From contig JAPPCR010000006.1 of assembly GCA_028875725.1 (NCBI GenBank), forward strand, positions 1,309,786-1,373,785: a stretch of 64,000 nucleotides of DNA, written 5' to 3'. The translations under genes and the position numbers were made by a program. A model generated the notes under the pieces. The model had not been told where the DNA came from. It ran no database searches and saw nothing but the letters and a program-made list of their open reading frames with translations. Source of the stretch: Acidobacteriota bacterium (GTDB lineage Bacteria > Acidobacteriota > Thermoanaerobaculia > Multivoradales > Multivoraceae). Positions 9,287 through 17,542 of this stretch are shown piece after piece; positions within the stretch are counted from its first letter, which is position 1, and the number at the start of each line of letters is the position of its first letter.

Positions 9287-9844
9287 GTGAGCGCGCTGAC
9301 GGTCAAGAGAACGCTGTTCGATGCGCCGCAGATGGCGCGGATGATGCGCCGGATGGCGCTGGAGGTGGTCGAGCGCGCGGGGGGGACCGACTCGCTGATG
9401 CTGGTCGGCGTGCGCACCCGCGGCGTGCCCCTGGCCGACTTCATCGCCGCCGAGATCAAGCGCACGGAAGACGTGGCCGTGCCGGTCGGCGTACTCGACA
9501 TCACGCTCTACCGGGACGATCTCTCGACGATCGCGCCACAGCCCGTGGTCAAGGAGAGCGTGATGCCGGTTCCGATCGACGACCGGATCGTCGTGCTCTG
9601 CGACGACGTTCTCTACAGCGGCCGCACGATCCGGGCGGCGATGGACGCCCTGATCATGGACTACGGCCGGCCGCGGGCGATTCGCCTCGCGGTGCTGATC
9701 GACCGCGGCCACCGGGAACTTCCGATCCACGCCGACTGCGTCGGCGAACACGTGCAGACGACGGACACCGAGGTGATCAAGGTCTCCTACGCGGCTACCG
9801 ACGGCGGCAAGGAGCTGGTCGAGCTCCTGGAACGCGAAGGGTGA
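9287..9844 (+). CDS. pyrR: PyrR bifunctional pyrimidine regulator / uracil phosphoribosyltransferase
   Basis: A 185-residue protein from a GTG at 9287, the usual length for PyrR (about 180). The PRPP-binding loop '[17 protein letters not shown]' (residues about 101-117) is intact, as is the N-terminal '[12 protein letters not shown]' segment. PyrR senses UMP/UTP and regulates pyr gene expression by binding mRNA, often with weak uracil phosphoribosyltransferase activity. It is the first gene of pyrR-pyrB-pyrC, a classic order, and its TGA overlaps the pyrB GTG by 4 bp. Control by RNA binding in this organism is inferred from family and synteny. Confidence 0.95.
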   Translation: MSALTVKRTLFDAPQMARMMRRMALEVVERAGGTDSLMLVGVRTRGVPLADFIAAEIKRTEDVAVPVGVLDITLYRDDLSTIAPQPVVKESVMPVPIDDRIVVLCDDVLYSGRTIRAAMDALIMDYGRPRAIRLAVLIDRGHRELPIHADCVGEHVQTTDTEVIKVSYAATDGGKELVELLEREG

Positions 9845-10794
9845 GCGTACCGGTCTGGCAGCGAGGCGACCTGCTCGGGGTCGCCGAGTTGTCTACGGCC
9901 GAGATCCTCCACGTTCTCGACACTGCGGAGTCGTTCGTCGAGGTGGCGGCGCGGCCGATCAAGAAGGTGCCGACGCTGCGGGGCAAGACGGTCATCAACC
10001 TGTTCTTCGAGCCCTCGACCCGGACCAGCTCGAGCTTCGAGATCGCCGAGAAGCGGCTATCGGCCGACAACATCAACTTCTCGACTTCCTCGTCGTCGTT
10101 GTCCAAGGGCGAGACGCTGCTCGACACGGCCCGCAATCTGGAGGCGATGGCGCCGGATCTCGTCGTCATCCGGCATGCCCACCCGCGGGTGCCGCACGCA
10201 CTGGCGGAGCGTCTCGCTTCGGGCGTGATCAACGCCGGCGACGGTTCCCACGAGCATCCCACCCAGGCGCTGCTCGACGCCTTCACGATTCGCCGCCGGA
10301 AGGGTCGGGTGGAGGGCCTGAAGATCGCCATTGTCGGCGATGTGGCGCACAGCCGGGTCGTCCGCTCGAACGTCCTTTGCCTGACCCGGCTGGGTGCCGA
10401 CGTCACCGTTGCCGGGCCCCGCACGATGATGCCGGAAGAGCCCGAGTCGCTTGGTGCCCGGGTGGTCTATTCGCTGGAGGAGGCGATCGAGGACGCCGAC
10501 GTGGTGATGATGCTCCGTGTGCAACTCGAGCGTCAGGCGCGGGTCGCGTTTCCCTCAGAACGGGAGTACTTCGAGTTCTTCGGGCTCACCGCGGAGCGCC
10601 TGCGCCGGGCGAGCGACGACGCGATCATCATGCACCCGGGGCCGATCAACCGCGGCATCGAGATCGCCAGCGAGGTCGCCGACGGACCCTGGTCGGTGAT
10701 CCTCGAGCAGGTGGCGAACGGCGTCGCGGTGCGGATGGCCGTGCTCTACCTGCTGGCCGGCACGAAGAGCGGCGAGGGCGGACCGACGCCGTGA
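9841..10794 (+). CDS. pyrB: Aspartate carbamoyltransferase catalytic subunit
   Basis: A 317-residue protein starting at GTG 9841 within the GTGA overlap with pyrR. The longer upstream frame is out of register with conserved sequence and overlaps all of pyrR. Carbamoyl-phosphate site '[11 protein letters not shown]', the mobile loop '[11 protein letters not shown]', '[12 protein letters not shown]' and 'HPGPINRG' are all present. It catalyses carbamoyl phosphate + L-aspartate to N-carbamoyl-L-aspartate, the first committed step of pyrimidine synthesis. No regulatory pyrI chain is adjacent. In bacteria with a pyrB-pyrC operon the two proteins often form a complex, so physical association with the downstream PyrC is plausible. 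Confidence 0.97.
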   Translation: MSVPVWQRGDLLGVAELSTAEILHVLDTAESFVEVAARPIKKVPTLRGKTVINLFFEPSTRTSSSFEIAEKRLSADNINFSTSSSSLSKGETLLDTARNLEAMAPDLVVIRHAHPRVPHALAERLASGVINAGDGSHEHPTQALLDAFTIRRRKGRVEGLKIAIVGDVAHSRVVRSNVLCLTRLGADVTVAGPRTMMPEEPESLGARVVYSLEEAIEDADVVMMLRVQLERQARVAFPSEREYFEFFGLTAERLRRASDDAIIMHPGPINRGIEIASEVADGPWSVILEQVANGVAVRMAVLYLLAGTKSGEGGPTP

Positions 10795-12080
10795 GCGGAT
10801 CGCTGATCGTTCGCGGAGGCCGGGTCGTCGACCCGACCCAGGAACTCGACGGTCCGGCCGACGTCCTGATCGGGGGTGGCAAGGTGACGGCCTGCGGCCC
10901 CGGTCTTCCGGCGCCGGAGAACGCGCGCGAGGTCGACGCCGCGGGTCTGGTCGTCACGCCCGGCCTGATCGACATGCACGTCCACCTGCGGGAGCCGGGC
11001 CAGGAGTACAAGGAGACGATCGAGACCGGGACGCGGGCCGCCGCGGCCGGAGGGTTCGTGGCCGTCGCCTGCATGCCGAACACCGATCCCGTGAACGACG
11101 ACCCGTCCGTTACCGAGTTCATGCTCAAGCAGGCGGAGCGGGCGGGCTGGGCCCGGGTCTACCCGATCGCAGCGGTGAGCAGGGGGCTCCTGGGCCGCGA
11201 GTTGACGGAGTTCGGCGCTCAGCGACGGGCCGGGGCGGTCGCGATTTCGGACGACGGCCGTCCCGTCTGGAGTGCTGCCCTGATGCGCCAGGCGCTGCGC
11301 TACGCCCGGCACTTCGACCTGCCGCTGATCCAGCACGCCGAGGAACTCGAGCTCTCGGGCGACGGCGTCATGCACGAGGGGCGGTTCTCGACCCGGCTCG
11401 GCGTCGAGGGGATCCCGGGCGCCGCGGACGACGTCATGGTCTCCCGCGACCTGCTCCTGACGGCGGACACCGGGGGCCGCTACCACCTGGCGCACATGTC
11501 GACCGCGCGCAGCCTGGACCTGATCCGGGCAGCCAGGGCGGATGGCCGGCGGGTCACCTGCGAGGTCTCGGCCCATCACTTGCTGCTGACGGACGAGGAC
11601 GTCTTCGACTCCGGCCTCGACCCGGACTTCAAGATGCACCCGCCGCTCAGGAGCGCCGCCGACCGGGACGCCCTCGCCCTGGGCCTCGCCGACGGTTCGA
11701 TCGACGCGATCGCGAGCGATCACGCCCCCCATCATCCGGACGAGAAGGAGCTCGACTTCGTCGCCGCGCCGAACGGCATCGTCGGGCTCGAGACGACGCT
11801 CAGCCTCTGCCTGGACCGGCTGGTGGCGAAGGGTGTGATCGACCTGGCGCGCCTCGTCGACCTGCTGTCGACGGCGCCGGCGCGGATCCTCGGCGTAGCC
11901 GGCGGCAGCCTCGCACCGGGCTCGCCCGGCGACGTGACCCTGATCGACCTCGAGCGCGAGGTCGAGGTCGACCCGGCGATGTTCCGGAGCAGGTCTCGCA
12001 ACACGCCGTTCGCCGGCTGGAAGCTGCGCGGCGCGGCGGCCGGCACGGTGGTCGGCGGTCGCGTGATCGAGTTGCCGTAG
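10791..12080 (+). CDS. pyrC: Dihydroorotase (class I)
   Basis: A 429-residue protein from GTG 10791, again in a GTGA overlap with the upstream TGA. The metal-binding residues of active class I dihydroorotases are present: '[10 protein letters not shown]' (HxH), 'AISDDG' (bridging Asp), 'IQHAEE', 'AHMST' and 'ASDHAPHH'. It is therefore likely a working enzyme and not the inactive PyrC' found beside PyrB in pseudomonads. It cyclises carbamoyl-aspartate to dihydroorotate. It is the last gene of the operon and converges on the duplicated short-chain dehydrogenase 14 bp away. Confidence 0.96.
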   Translation: MSGSLIVRGGRVVDPTQELDGPADVLIGGGKVTACGPGLPAPENAREVDAAGLVVTPGLIDMHVHLREPGQEYKETIETGTRAAAAGGFVAVACMPNTDPVNDDPSVTEFMLKQAERAGWARVYPIAAVSRGLLGRELTEFGAQRRAGAVAISDDGRPVWSAALMRQALRYARHFDLPLIQHAEELELSGDGVMHEGRFSTRLGVEGIPGAADDVMVSRDLLLTADTGGRYHLAHMSTARSLDLIRAARADGRRVTCEVSAHHLLLTDEDVFDSGLDPDFKMHPPLRSAADRDALALGLADGSIDAIASDHAPHHPDEKELDFVAAPNGIVGLETTLSLCLDRLVAKGVIDLARLVDLLSTAPARILGVAGGSLAPGSPGDVTLIDLEREVEVDPAMFRSRSRNTPFAGWKLRGAAAGTVVGGRVIELP

Positions 12081-12094
12081 GCGCGGAGTTTCGG

Positions 12095-13240
12095 CTAGCC
12101 GATGCTCCGGCCTCCATCGACGTCGAGGCAGACGCCGGTGAGAAAGGCGGCGTCGTCGGAGGCGAGGTACGCGACGGCGGAGGCGACATCGGCCGGTTCG
12201 GCGAGCCGGCCCAATGGAATCGTCTTCTGAAGGACCTCCCGTCCTGCGTCGTCCAGCTTCCGCCCCCCGGAGGGGCCCTTCATGAAATCGGTGTCGGCGG
12301 CGACGGGGTTGACGGCGTTCACGCGGATGCCATGAGGCGCGAGTTCGGTCGCCAGCCCCCGAGTCAGGGTGATCACCGCTCCCTTCGTGGCGTTGTAGGC
12401 GGTGATCAGTGGCCGGGGGCGGAGAGCGCCGATCGAGGCGGTATTCACGATGACGCCGCCGTCGAGGCAGACGCCGGTGAGAAAGGCGGCGTCGTCGGAG
12501 GCGAGGTACGCGACGGCGGAGGCGACATCGGCCGGTTCGGCGAGCCGGCCCAATGGAATCGTCTTCTGAAGGACCTCCCGTCCTGCGTCGTCCAGCTTCC
12601 GCCCCCCGGAGGGGCCCTTCATGAAATCGGTGTCGGCGGCGACGGGGTTGACGGCGTTCACGCGGATGCCATGAGGCGCGAGTTCGGTCGCCAGCCCCCG
12701 AGTCAGGGTGATCACCGCTCCCTTCGTGGCGTTGTAGGCGGTGATCAGTGGCCGGGGGCGGAGAGCGCCGATCGAGGCGGTATTCACGATGACGCCGCCT
12801 CCGCGTTCGAGCAGCCGCGGCACGCCGTGCACCACGCCCAGGTAGACGCTCTTCGTGTTCACCGCGAAGACCCGGTCGTAGTCGATTTCGGCGAGTTTCC
12901 AGAGCGGCTTCGCCCGGTGGCAGTAGCCCGCGTTGTTGACGAGGATGTCGATGCCGCCGAACGCGCCGCAGGCCCGTTCCATCAGCCGCCGCAGGTCGTC
13001 GCCTTGCGAGACGTCGACCGTCTCGAAGAGAACCTGGGCGCCGCGTCCGGCGAGCTGGGCTGTCGTCCGTTTCCCCTTGCGTGAGTCGATGTCCGCGAGC
13101 GCGACGGCCGCGCCCTCTTCGGCGAACCTGCGCGCGACGGCACGGCCGAAGCCGCCGGCGGCGCCGGTCACGACCGCGACCTTGCCGGCGAAGCGGGTAC
13201 CGCCGCGCGCGATGTCGTTCTTGCTGTCCGAGTCGTTCAT
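12095..13240 (-). CDS. Short-chain dehydrogenase/reductase with internally duplicated catalytic half
   Basis: A 381-residue SDR; members are normally 250-270. Residues 1-147 hold the NAD(P) motif 'TGAAGGFG' (25-32) and 'NNAG' (102-105). Residues 148-260 carry the catalytic Ser (about 156) and 'YNATK' (169-173). Residues 261-373 repeat 148-260 perfectly, including a second Ser (about 269) and 'YNATK' (282-286), before the normal C-terminal end 'VDGGRSIG'. Removing one copy gives an ordinary 268-residue SDR. The repeat is exact at the DNA level and in frame (see repeat entry). It may be a fresh duplication yielding an odd or non-functional enzyme, or an assembly artefact. Substrate is unknown. 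The TcuA-like gene diverges from it by 66 bp. Confidence 0.88.
   Translation of the reverse strand: MNDSDSKNDIARGGTRFAGKVAVVTGAAGGFGRAVARRFAEEGAAVALADIDSRKGKRTTAQLAGRGAQVLFETVDVSQGDDLRRLMERACGAFGGIDILVNNAGYCHRAKPLWKLAEIDYDRVFAVNTKSVYLGVVHGVPRLLERGGGVIVNTASIGALRPRPLITAYNATKGAVITLTRGLATELAPHGIRVNAVNPVAADTDFMKGPSGGRKLDDAGREVLQKTIPLGRLAEPADVASAVAYLASDDAAFLTGVCLDGGVIVNTASIGALRPRPLITAYNATKGAVITLTRGLATELAPHGIRVNAVNPVAADTDFMKGPSGGRKLDDAGREVLQKTIPLGRLAEPADVASAVAYLASDDAAFLTGVCLDVDGGRSIG
12121..12799. repeat. Perfect 339-bp tandem duplication inside the SDR gene
   Basis: The segment 12121-12459 is followed immediately by an identical copy, 12460-12798, with no mismatch found on reading both. Identity ends at 12120/12459 on one side and at 12461/12800 on the other, leaving only one base shared at the junction. 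The unit is 113 codons, so the frame is kept. No transposon ends or target-site duplication are visible. Confidence 0.95.
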
Positions 13241-13306
13241 GGTGAGTATCCCCTCAGGTTTCGGGCGGCTACGCTACCCGGGTTCGGCGCCGAGAGAGGC
13301 GGGTTG

Positions 13307-14800
13307 ATGGAAGAACGAGCAGCACTCAAGCGGCGTGTCGTCGTGGTCGGCGCCGGGAACGCGGCGCTTTGCGCCGCCCTCGCTGCCCGGGATGAAGGCG
13401 CGTCGGTGACCGTGCTGGAGCGCGCGCCGCGGGCCGAACGCGGAGGAAACAGCCGCTTCACGATGGCGGCGATGCGCTTTGCCTACGGCGGCCTCGACGA
13501 TCTGCGCGAGGTAGCCGGCGGTCTGACCGAGGAGGACGTCGAGTCCAGCGATTTCGGAACGTACCCGGCGCGGCGCTTCATCGAGGATCTCGAACGGACC
13601 GGCGGCGGTCAGGCGAACCCGGAACTGGTCGAGACTCTGGTGGGGGAGAGCCGACGGACGCTGCGGTGGATGCGCGGCCGGGGGGTCGAGTTCGTTCCCC
13701 TATACGCGGGTCAGGCGTTCGAGATCGACGGCAAGCGGCGTTTCTGGGGCGGTCTGACGCTGCAGGCACGGGGAGGCGGCCCGGGGCTGGTGGCGGCCCT
13801 CGAGCGGGCGGCGGAGAAGGCGGGAATCGAGACGCGTTACGGATGCCGGGCGGTCAGCCTGCGGCTGGAGGAGGGCGCCGCGTGCGGCGTCGAGGTCTCG
13901 GAGGCATCCGGTCTGAGGATCCTGGAAGCCGACGGCGTGGTCCTCGCCAGCGGCGGCTTCGAGGCGAACGGCGACTGGCGGCGCCGCCACCTCGGCGAAG
14001 GCTGGGAGGAGGCCAAGGTCCGGGGCAGCCGCTTCAACACGGGGGATGGCATCCGCATGGCCCTCGAAGCGGGCGCCGGACGGGCCGGGCAGTGGTCCGG
14101 CTGCCATGCCGTGGCCTGGGATCTGAACGCGCCCGAGGTCGGCAACCTCGAGGTTCGCCACCGCTACCAGAAACACAGCTATCCGCTCGGCATCGTCGTC
14201 AACGCGAGGGGAGAGCGGTTTCTCGACGAGGGGGCGGACTTCCGGAACTACACCTACGCCAGGTACGGCCGCGAGGTGCTGGAGCAGCCGGGCCGCTTCG
14301 CCTGGCAGGTGTTCGACGCGCAGGTGGCTCACCTGCTGCGGGACGAGTACCGGAAGCCGCACGCGACCCGTGTCGAGGCAGACTCGCTGCCGGAACTCGC
14401 CGCGAGACTTGACGGCGTGGATGCCTCGGCGTTCCTGCGGACGGTCGGCGAGTTCAACGCCGCGGTGCGTCGGGAAGTGCGTTTCGACCCCAGCGTCCGC
14501 GATGGCCGCGCGACCCGCGGTCTCGCCCTGAACAAGTCGAACTGGGCCAACGCGCTCGAGGCGCCGCCGTTCGAGGCCTTCGCCGTGACCTGCGGCATCA
14601 CCTTCACCTTCGGGGGCCTGTCGGTCGATCGGCGCGCCAGGGTGCTCGACCGCGATGGACGGCCGATCCCGGGTCTGTTCGCGGCAGGCGAACTCGTCGG
14701 CGGCCTGTTCTACGACAACTACCCGGGCGGTTCCGGACTGACCGCGGGCGCCGTGTTCGGCCGTCTGGCAGGCAGCGGGGCGGGTCGTTTCGATGCCTGA
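13307..14800 (+). CDS. tcuA: FAD-dependent tricarballylate dehydrogenase-like protein (TcuA family)
   Basis: A 497-residue flavoprotein of the FAD_binding_2/fumarate reductase fold. ATG 13307 was chosen over the TTG one codon earlier. Visible are the Rossmann motif 'VVVVGAGNAALCAAL', 'LERAPRAERGGNSRF', the second dinucleotide segment 'ADGVVLASGGFEAN', and the C-terminal 'GLFAAGELVGG' with 'YPGGSGLTAGAVFGR'. The combination GNAALCAALAA plus GGNSRFT is characteristic of TcuA, which oxidises tricarballylate to cis-aconitate. The partner genes of the Salmonella tcu operon (tcuB, tcuC) are absent here. It could therefore be a related 2-enoate-type flavoprotein with another substrate. It overlaps the following M23 peptidase gene by 8 bp. 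Confidence 0.78.
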   Translation: MEERAALKRRVVVVGAGNAALCAALAARDEGASVTVLERAPRAERGGNSRFTMAAMRFAYGGLDDLREVAGGLTEEDVESSDFGTYPARRFIEDLERTGGGQANPELVETLVGESRRTLRWMRGRGVEFVPLYAGQAFEIDGKRRFWGGLTLQARGGGPGLVAALERAAEKAGIETRYGCRAVSLRLEEGAACGVEVSEASGLRILEADGVVLASGGFEANGDWRRRHLGEGWEEAKVRGSRFNTGDGIRMALEAGAGRAGQWSGCHAVAWDLNAPEVGNLEVRHRYQKHSYPLGIVVNARGERFLDEGADFRNYTYARYGREVLEQPGRFAWQVFDAQVAHLLRDEYRKPHATRVEADSLPELAARLDGVDASAFLRTVGEFNAAVRREVRFDPSVRDGRATRGLALNKSNWANALEAPPFEAFAVTCGITFTFGGLSVDRRARVLDRDGRPIPGLFAAGELVGGLFYDNYPGGSGLTAGAVFGRLAGSGAGRFDA

Positions 14801-15836
14801 GTCCTCAGTCGACGGCAGCGTCCGCCTCGGGGCCCTTCAGATCCACGGCCCGCAAGGGCGCGTGCGCTACCTCGAGGTCACCACCGCGAGGCTCCAGCTT
14901 GCGCTGGCGGCCTTGATCCTCGTTTCTTCTCTCGTCGTCAACGCCGCCCTGATCGCGCCGATCGTGGTCCGTTCGCAGTTCTCGAAGGCCGAGCAGGTCG
15001 AGGTGTTCGAGGAACACCGGCGACTGGCGGCTCGCTTCGAGGCGCTGGCCGAACGCTATTCGGAGGTTCGCCAGTTGGCGTCGGAGCTGGACAGTCGACT
15101 ATGCAAGATCGTCCTGGCCTACGGCGTCGGGGCGCCTGCGAACGAAGGGTGCGGCGAGGCCGTCGAGGTCCTGGAGGAACCCGCGCTGACCCTGCGGCAG
15201 GGCCAGGTGGTGCTGATCGAGTCAGGTGTCGAGGAGGACGTGGAACGGGTGACCGGACGCATCGAGGGCCGCTTGCAGGCGGCGATAGAGGTTGAGCAGG
15301 CCGACCCCGAACTCGTCGAGCTGACGCCGTCCGCGGTTCCGCTGCGGGGCGACGACTTCGTTCTCGTCGCTCCGTTCGGCCAGACGAGGAACCGGGTCAC
15401 GGGCGCCGAGGAGTTCCACTACGGCATCGATCTCGCGGCTTCCGCCGGCGCTCCGGTCCTGGCCACGGCGGCCGGTCGGGTGACCTATGCGGGGCGGGGC
15501 GCAGCTTTGGGTCGTACCTGGATTCGCTACGGGCGCATCGTCGGAATCCGGCATGGCGACCGCTTCATCACCCTGTTCGGACACCTGGATACGACGGAAG
15601 TCCGGGCAGGCGAGGCGGTCAGCCGGGGACAGCGCATCGGCACGGTCGGGGCGACGGGATGGAGCGTGGAGCCGAACCTCCACTACCGCGTGCTACGCCG
15701 CCGCGGCGACGGGGGCTACGACGCCGTCGATCCCCGCATCCACATCCTGGACTATCGCTGGCACCAGGAGCAGTTCATCGCCTCGAACGTCGCGCCGGCG
15801 GGGCCAGTGCCGCTGCCGGCCACATTGCGGAGATAG
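14793..15836 (+). CDS. Membrane-anchored M23 (LytM-type) peptidase
   Basis: A 347-residue protein with an N-terminal cytoplasmic segment, one membrane helix at about residues 32-56, a helical region, and a C-terminal M23 domain (about 200-320). Zinc-site motifs are 'HYGIDLA' (HxxxD) and 'EPNLHYRVL' (last His of the LHxxV type); 'LFGHLDTTEVRAG' is the usual central His motif. M23 enzymes cleave peptidoglycan cross-bridges or, when degenerate, activate amidases during division. The start overlaps the end of the upstream flavoprotein gene by 8 bp, which indicates coupling but not shared function. Confidence 0.88.
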   Translation: MPESSVDGSVRLGALQIHGPQGRVRYLEVTTARLQLALAALILVSSLVVNAALIAPIVVRSQFSKAEQVEVFEEHRRLAARFEALAERYSEVRQLASELDSRLCKIVLAYGVGAPANEGCGEAVEVLEEPALTLRQGQVVLIESGVEEDVERVTGRIEGRLQAAIEVEQADPELVELTPSAVPLRGDDFVLVAPFGQTRNRVTGAEEFHYGIDLAASAGAPVLATAAGRVTYAGRGAALGRTWIRYGRIVGIRHGDRFITLFGHLDTTEVRAGEAVSRGQRIGTVGATGWSVEPNLHYRVLRRRGDGGYDAVDPRIHILDYRWHQEQFIASNVAPAGPVPLPATLRR

Positions 15837-15856
15837 AGAACGGGAGAAACGGGTTC

Positions 15857-16540
15857 ATGGACTATCGGGCAGTCATCTTCGACCTGGGGGGAGTCGTCTT
15901 CGGTTCGCCGTTGCACGCCATCCGGCGCTACGAACAGGCGAACGGGATCGAGGAGAACTTCGTCAACCACCTGGTCGTCGCGGCCGGGCCGGGAGGATCC
16001 TGGCAGCGGCTGGAGCGCGGCGAGCTGGTCATGGGGCCGGGGTTCTTCGCCGCCTTGGACGACGATGTAAGGGCGGCCGATCCGTCGGTGGCCGAGCGCT
16101 TCTCGGCCGAGGAGATGATGGCGGCGATAGCCGAGGAGTCGAAGCCCAGGCCGCAGATGGTCGACGCCCTGCGGCGTCTGCGCGCCCGCGGCTACACGGT
16201 GGCGGCGCTGACGAACAACTGGGTCAGCGAGGAGGAACGGGAACCCGCGAGCGCCGAGGAGGCGGCGATGCGGGCCGAGGTACGCGAACTCTTCGATGAC
16301 TACGTCGAATCGAGCGTCGTCGGCCTGCGCAAGCCGGATCCGGAGATCTACCGCCTGGCCTGTGGCCGGCTCGGGATCGAACCGCGCGAGGCGGTGTTCC
16401 TGGACGACATCGGGTCGAACCTGAAGAGCGCCCGGGCGCTCGGCATGACCACGATCAAGGTCGACGATCCGGACGACGCCCTCGCCGAGCTATGGCGGAC
16501 GCTGGCCAGGAGGCAGCGCGACAGAAACGACACGAAGTGA
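15857..16540 (+). CDS. HAD-superfamily hydrolase (subfamily IA)
   Basis: A 227-residue protein from ATG 15857, located 20 bp after the M23 gene. All four HAD motifs are visible: 'IFDLGGVVFGS' (nucleophile Asp; the usual second Asp is Gly, as in DLGGV-type HADs), 'ALTNNW', 'RKPDPEIYR' (Lys) and 'VFLDDIGSNLKSA' (acidic pair). The DLGGV variant and the NNW motif resemble the phosphatase-like domain found at the N-terminus of ACAD10 and soluble epoxide hydrolases. The substrate is not predictable. A region of 72 bp with a hairpin repeat follows. Confidence 0.85.
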   Translation: MDYRAVIFDLGGVVFGSPLHAIRRYEQANGIEENFVNHLVVAAGPGGSWQRLERGELVMGPGFFAALDDDVRAADPSVAERFSAEEMMAAIAEESKPRPQMVDALRRLRARGYTVAALTNNWVSEEEREPASAEEAAMRAEVRELFDDYVESSVVGLRKPDPEIYRLACGRLGIEPREAVFLDDIGSNLKSARALGMTTIKVDDPDDALAELWRTLARRQRDRNDTK

Positions 16541-16569
16541 GTTCTGTCGTGAAGCCTCCTGGCGAGGTG

Positions 16570-16610
16570 GGGGCTGGGGCCAAACAGCGAGCCCGCGAGC
16601 GGTTTGGCGG
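16570..16610. repeat. GCCAAAC/GTTTGGC hairpin repeat, copy 1
   Basis: The 17-mer GGGGCTGGGGCCAAACA (16570-16586) starts an element whose stem is GCCAAAC (16579-16585) pairing with GTTTGGC (16602-16608). The same 17-mer and stem recur at 25854-25892. It lies between the convergent HAD hydrolase and cupredoxin-like genes. It may act as a bidirectional terminator or be a dispersed palindromic repeat. Confidence 0.5.
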
Positions 16611-16612
16611 CT

Positions 16613-17407
16613 CTACTCCGGAAGGGTGAACGCGAGATCGACCATGGCGGTCAGGCCGTCGAGGAGGGTGACTCCGGAGCGTTGGCTGCCGAGGCGTTCG
16701 TGCCAGGCTTCGATGGTGTAGGTGCCCGCCGGGAGTCCGGGAATCTCGAAGGTGCCGTCCGGTCCGGTGACGGCGAAGTAGGGGTGGTTGAAGACGGCGA
16801 GGTAGCTCGACATCCACGGGTGGACGTCGCACTTGATCCGGAATGCGGGTTCCTCGTCCGTGAACGAGAAGGTGGCCTGCCTGATGGCGGCCGGCATGGC
16901 CCGGTTGAAGGGGCGGTTGACCTCGGACAGCGAGTGGACGTTGTGGAGCAGCTCGTCGGAGTTCAGCACCTTGAGTTCCTGGCCCACCATGATGCCGGCG
17001 ACGCGGGGCGTGTAGCGGCAACCCTGCTGATCGATGACGGGCGGCTCCGCCGGCGGGTAGGGCCCTTCCGGAAGGTTGTCGGCGACGTAGACGAGGACGT
17101 TGGCCAGGCCGGCCTGTTCGTCGACCGCGAGGATCTCCGGGTAGACGGGCCCGGAGTACTTGGCGGCGCAGGCCGGGTCCGCGTCCATGTTGAGCGGCCG
17201 CAGTTCCGGCACGTCGCCGTCGAAGCGGACGGCGCCCGCGATCGTGCTCGTGCCCAGGGGTTCGGCGGGCGGCGCTTCAGCCGCCGGCGGGCCGCCGCCG
17301 CCGGTTCCGTCGGACGCGGCGTCGCCGCAGCCGGGGAGTGCGAGGAAGGGCAGGATGAGAACCGCCGCGAGAGCCGGGCGAAGCGATGGAGTCAGTGGAC
17401 AGGTCAT
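16613..17407 (-). CDS. Cupredoxin-like lipoprotein (paralogue of the gene at 20982)
   Basis: A 264-residue lipoprotein: signal peptide ending at 'LALPGCGD' (lipobox Cys about 27), a low-complexity linker, then a beta-rich domain. 'LLHNVHSLS' and 'IKCDVHPWMSS' supply a His, then Cys-x2-His-x2-Met, the ligand pattern of a type 1 copper site. A final carboxypeptidase-regulatory-like strand set ends with 'AGTYTIEAWHERLG'. It is closely similar along its length to the protein encoded at 20982-21698 (shared 'GCRYTPRVAGI/GCIYTPRIMGI' and 'CDVHPWM'). It is divergent from actC by 135 bp. A role as an electron carrier or copper protein for the adjacent respiratory chain is inference from ligands and position. 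Confidence 0.75.
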   Translation of the reverse strand: MTCPLTPSLRPALAAVLILPFLALPGCGDAASDGTGGGGPPAAEAPPAEPLGTSTIAGAVRFDGDVPELRPLNMDADPACAAKYSGPVYPEILAVDEQAGLANVLVYVADNLPEGPYPPAEPPVIDQQGCRYTPRVAGIMVGQELKVLNSDELLHNVHSLSEVNRPFNRAMPAAIRQATFSFTDEEPAFRIKCDVHPWMSSYLAVFNHPYFAVTGPDGTFEIPGLPAGTYTIEAWHERLGSQRSGVTLLDGLTAMVDLAFTLPE

Positions 17408-17542
17408 GCGTCCATTCTACGGGTCCTTCGCGACGGTTCGGCGCGTTTCCTTGACCCGGATAGGGGCCGGTGTTAGCTTCCGCGCGATTCGTGGCCCGGC
17501 TGAGCCCCTGAGGGCAACCGCCGCCCTACTTCTTCGCCCTCG

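Noticed and set aside
12121..12799. CRISPR-like or satellite repeat
   Set aside because: There are only two copies of a long unit lying inside a gene and in frame. It is a gene duplication, not an array.
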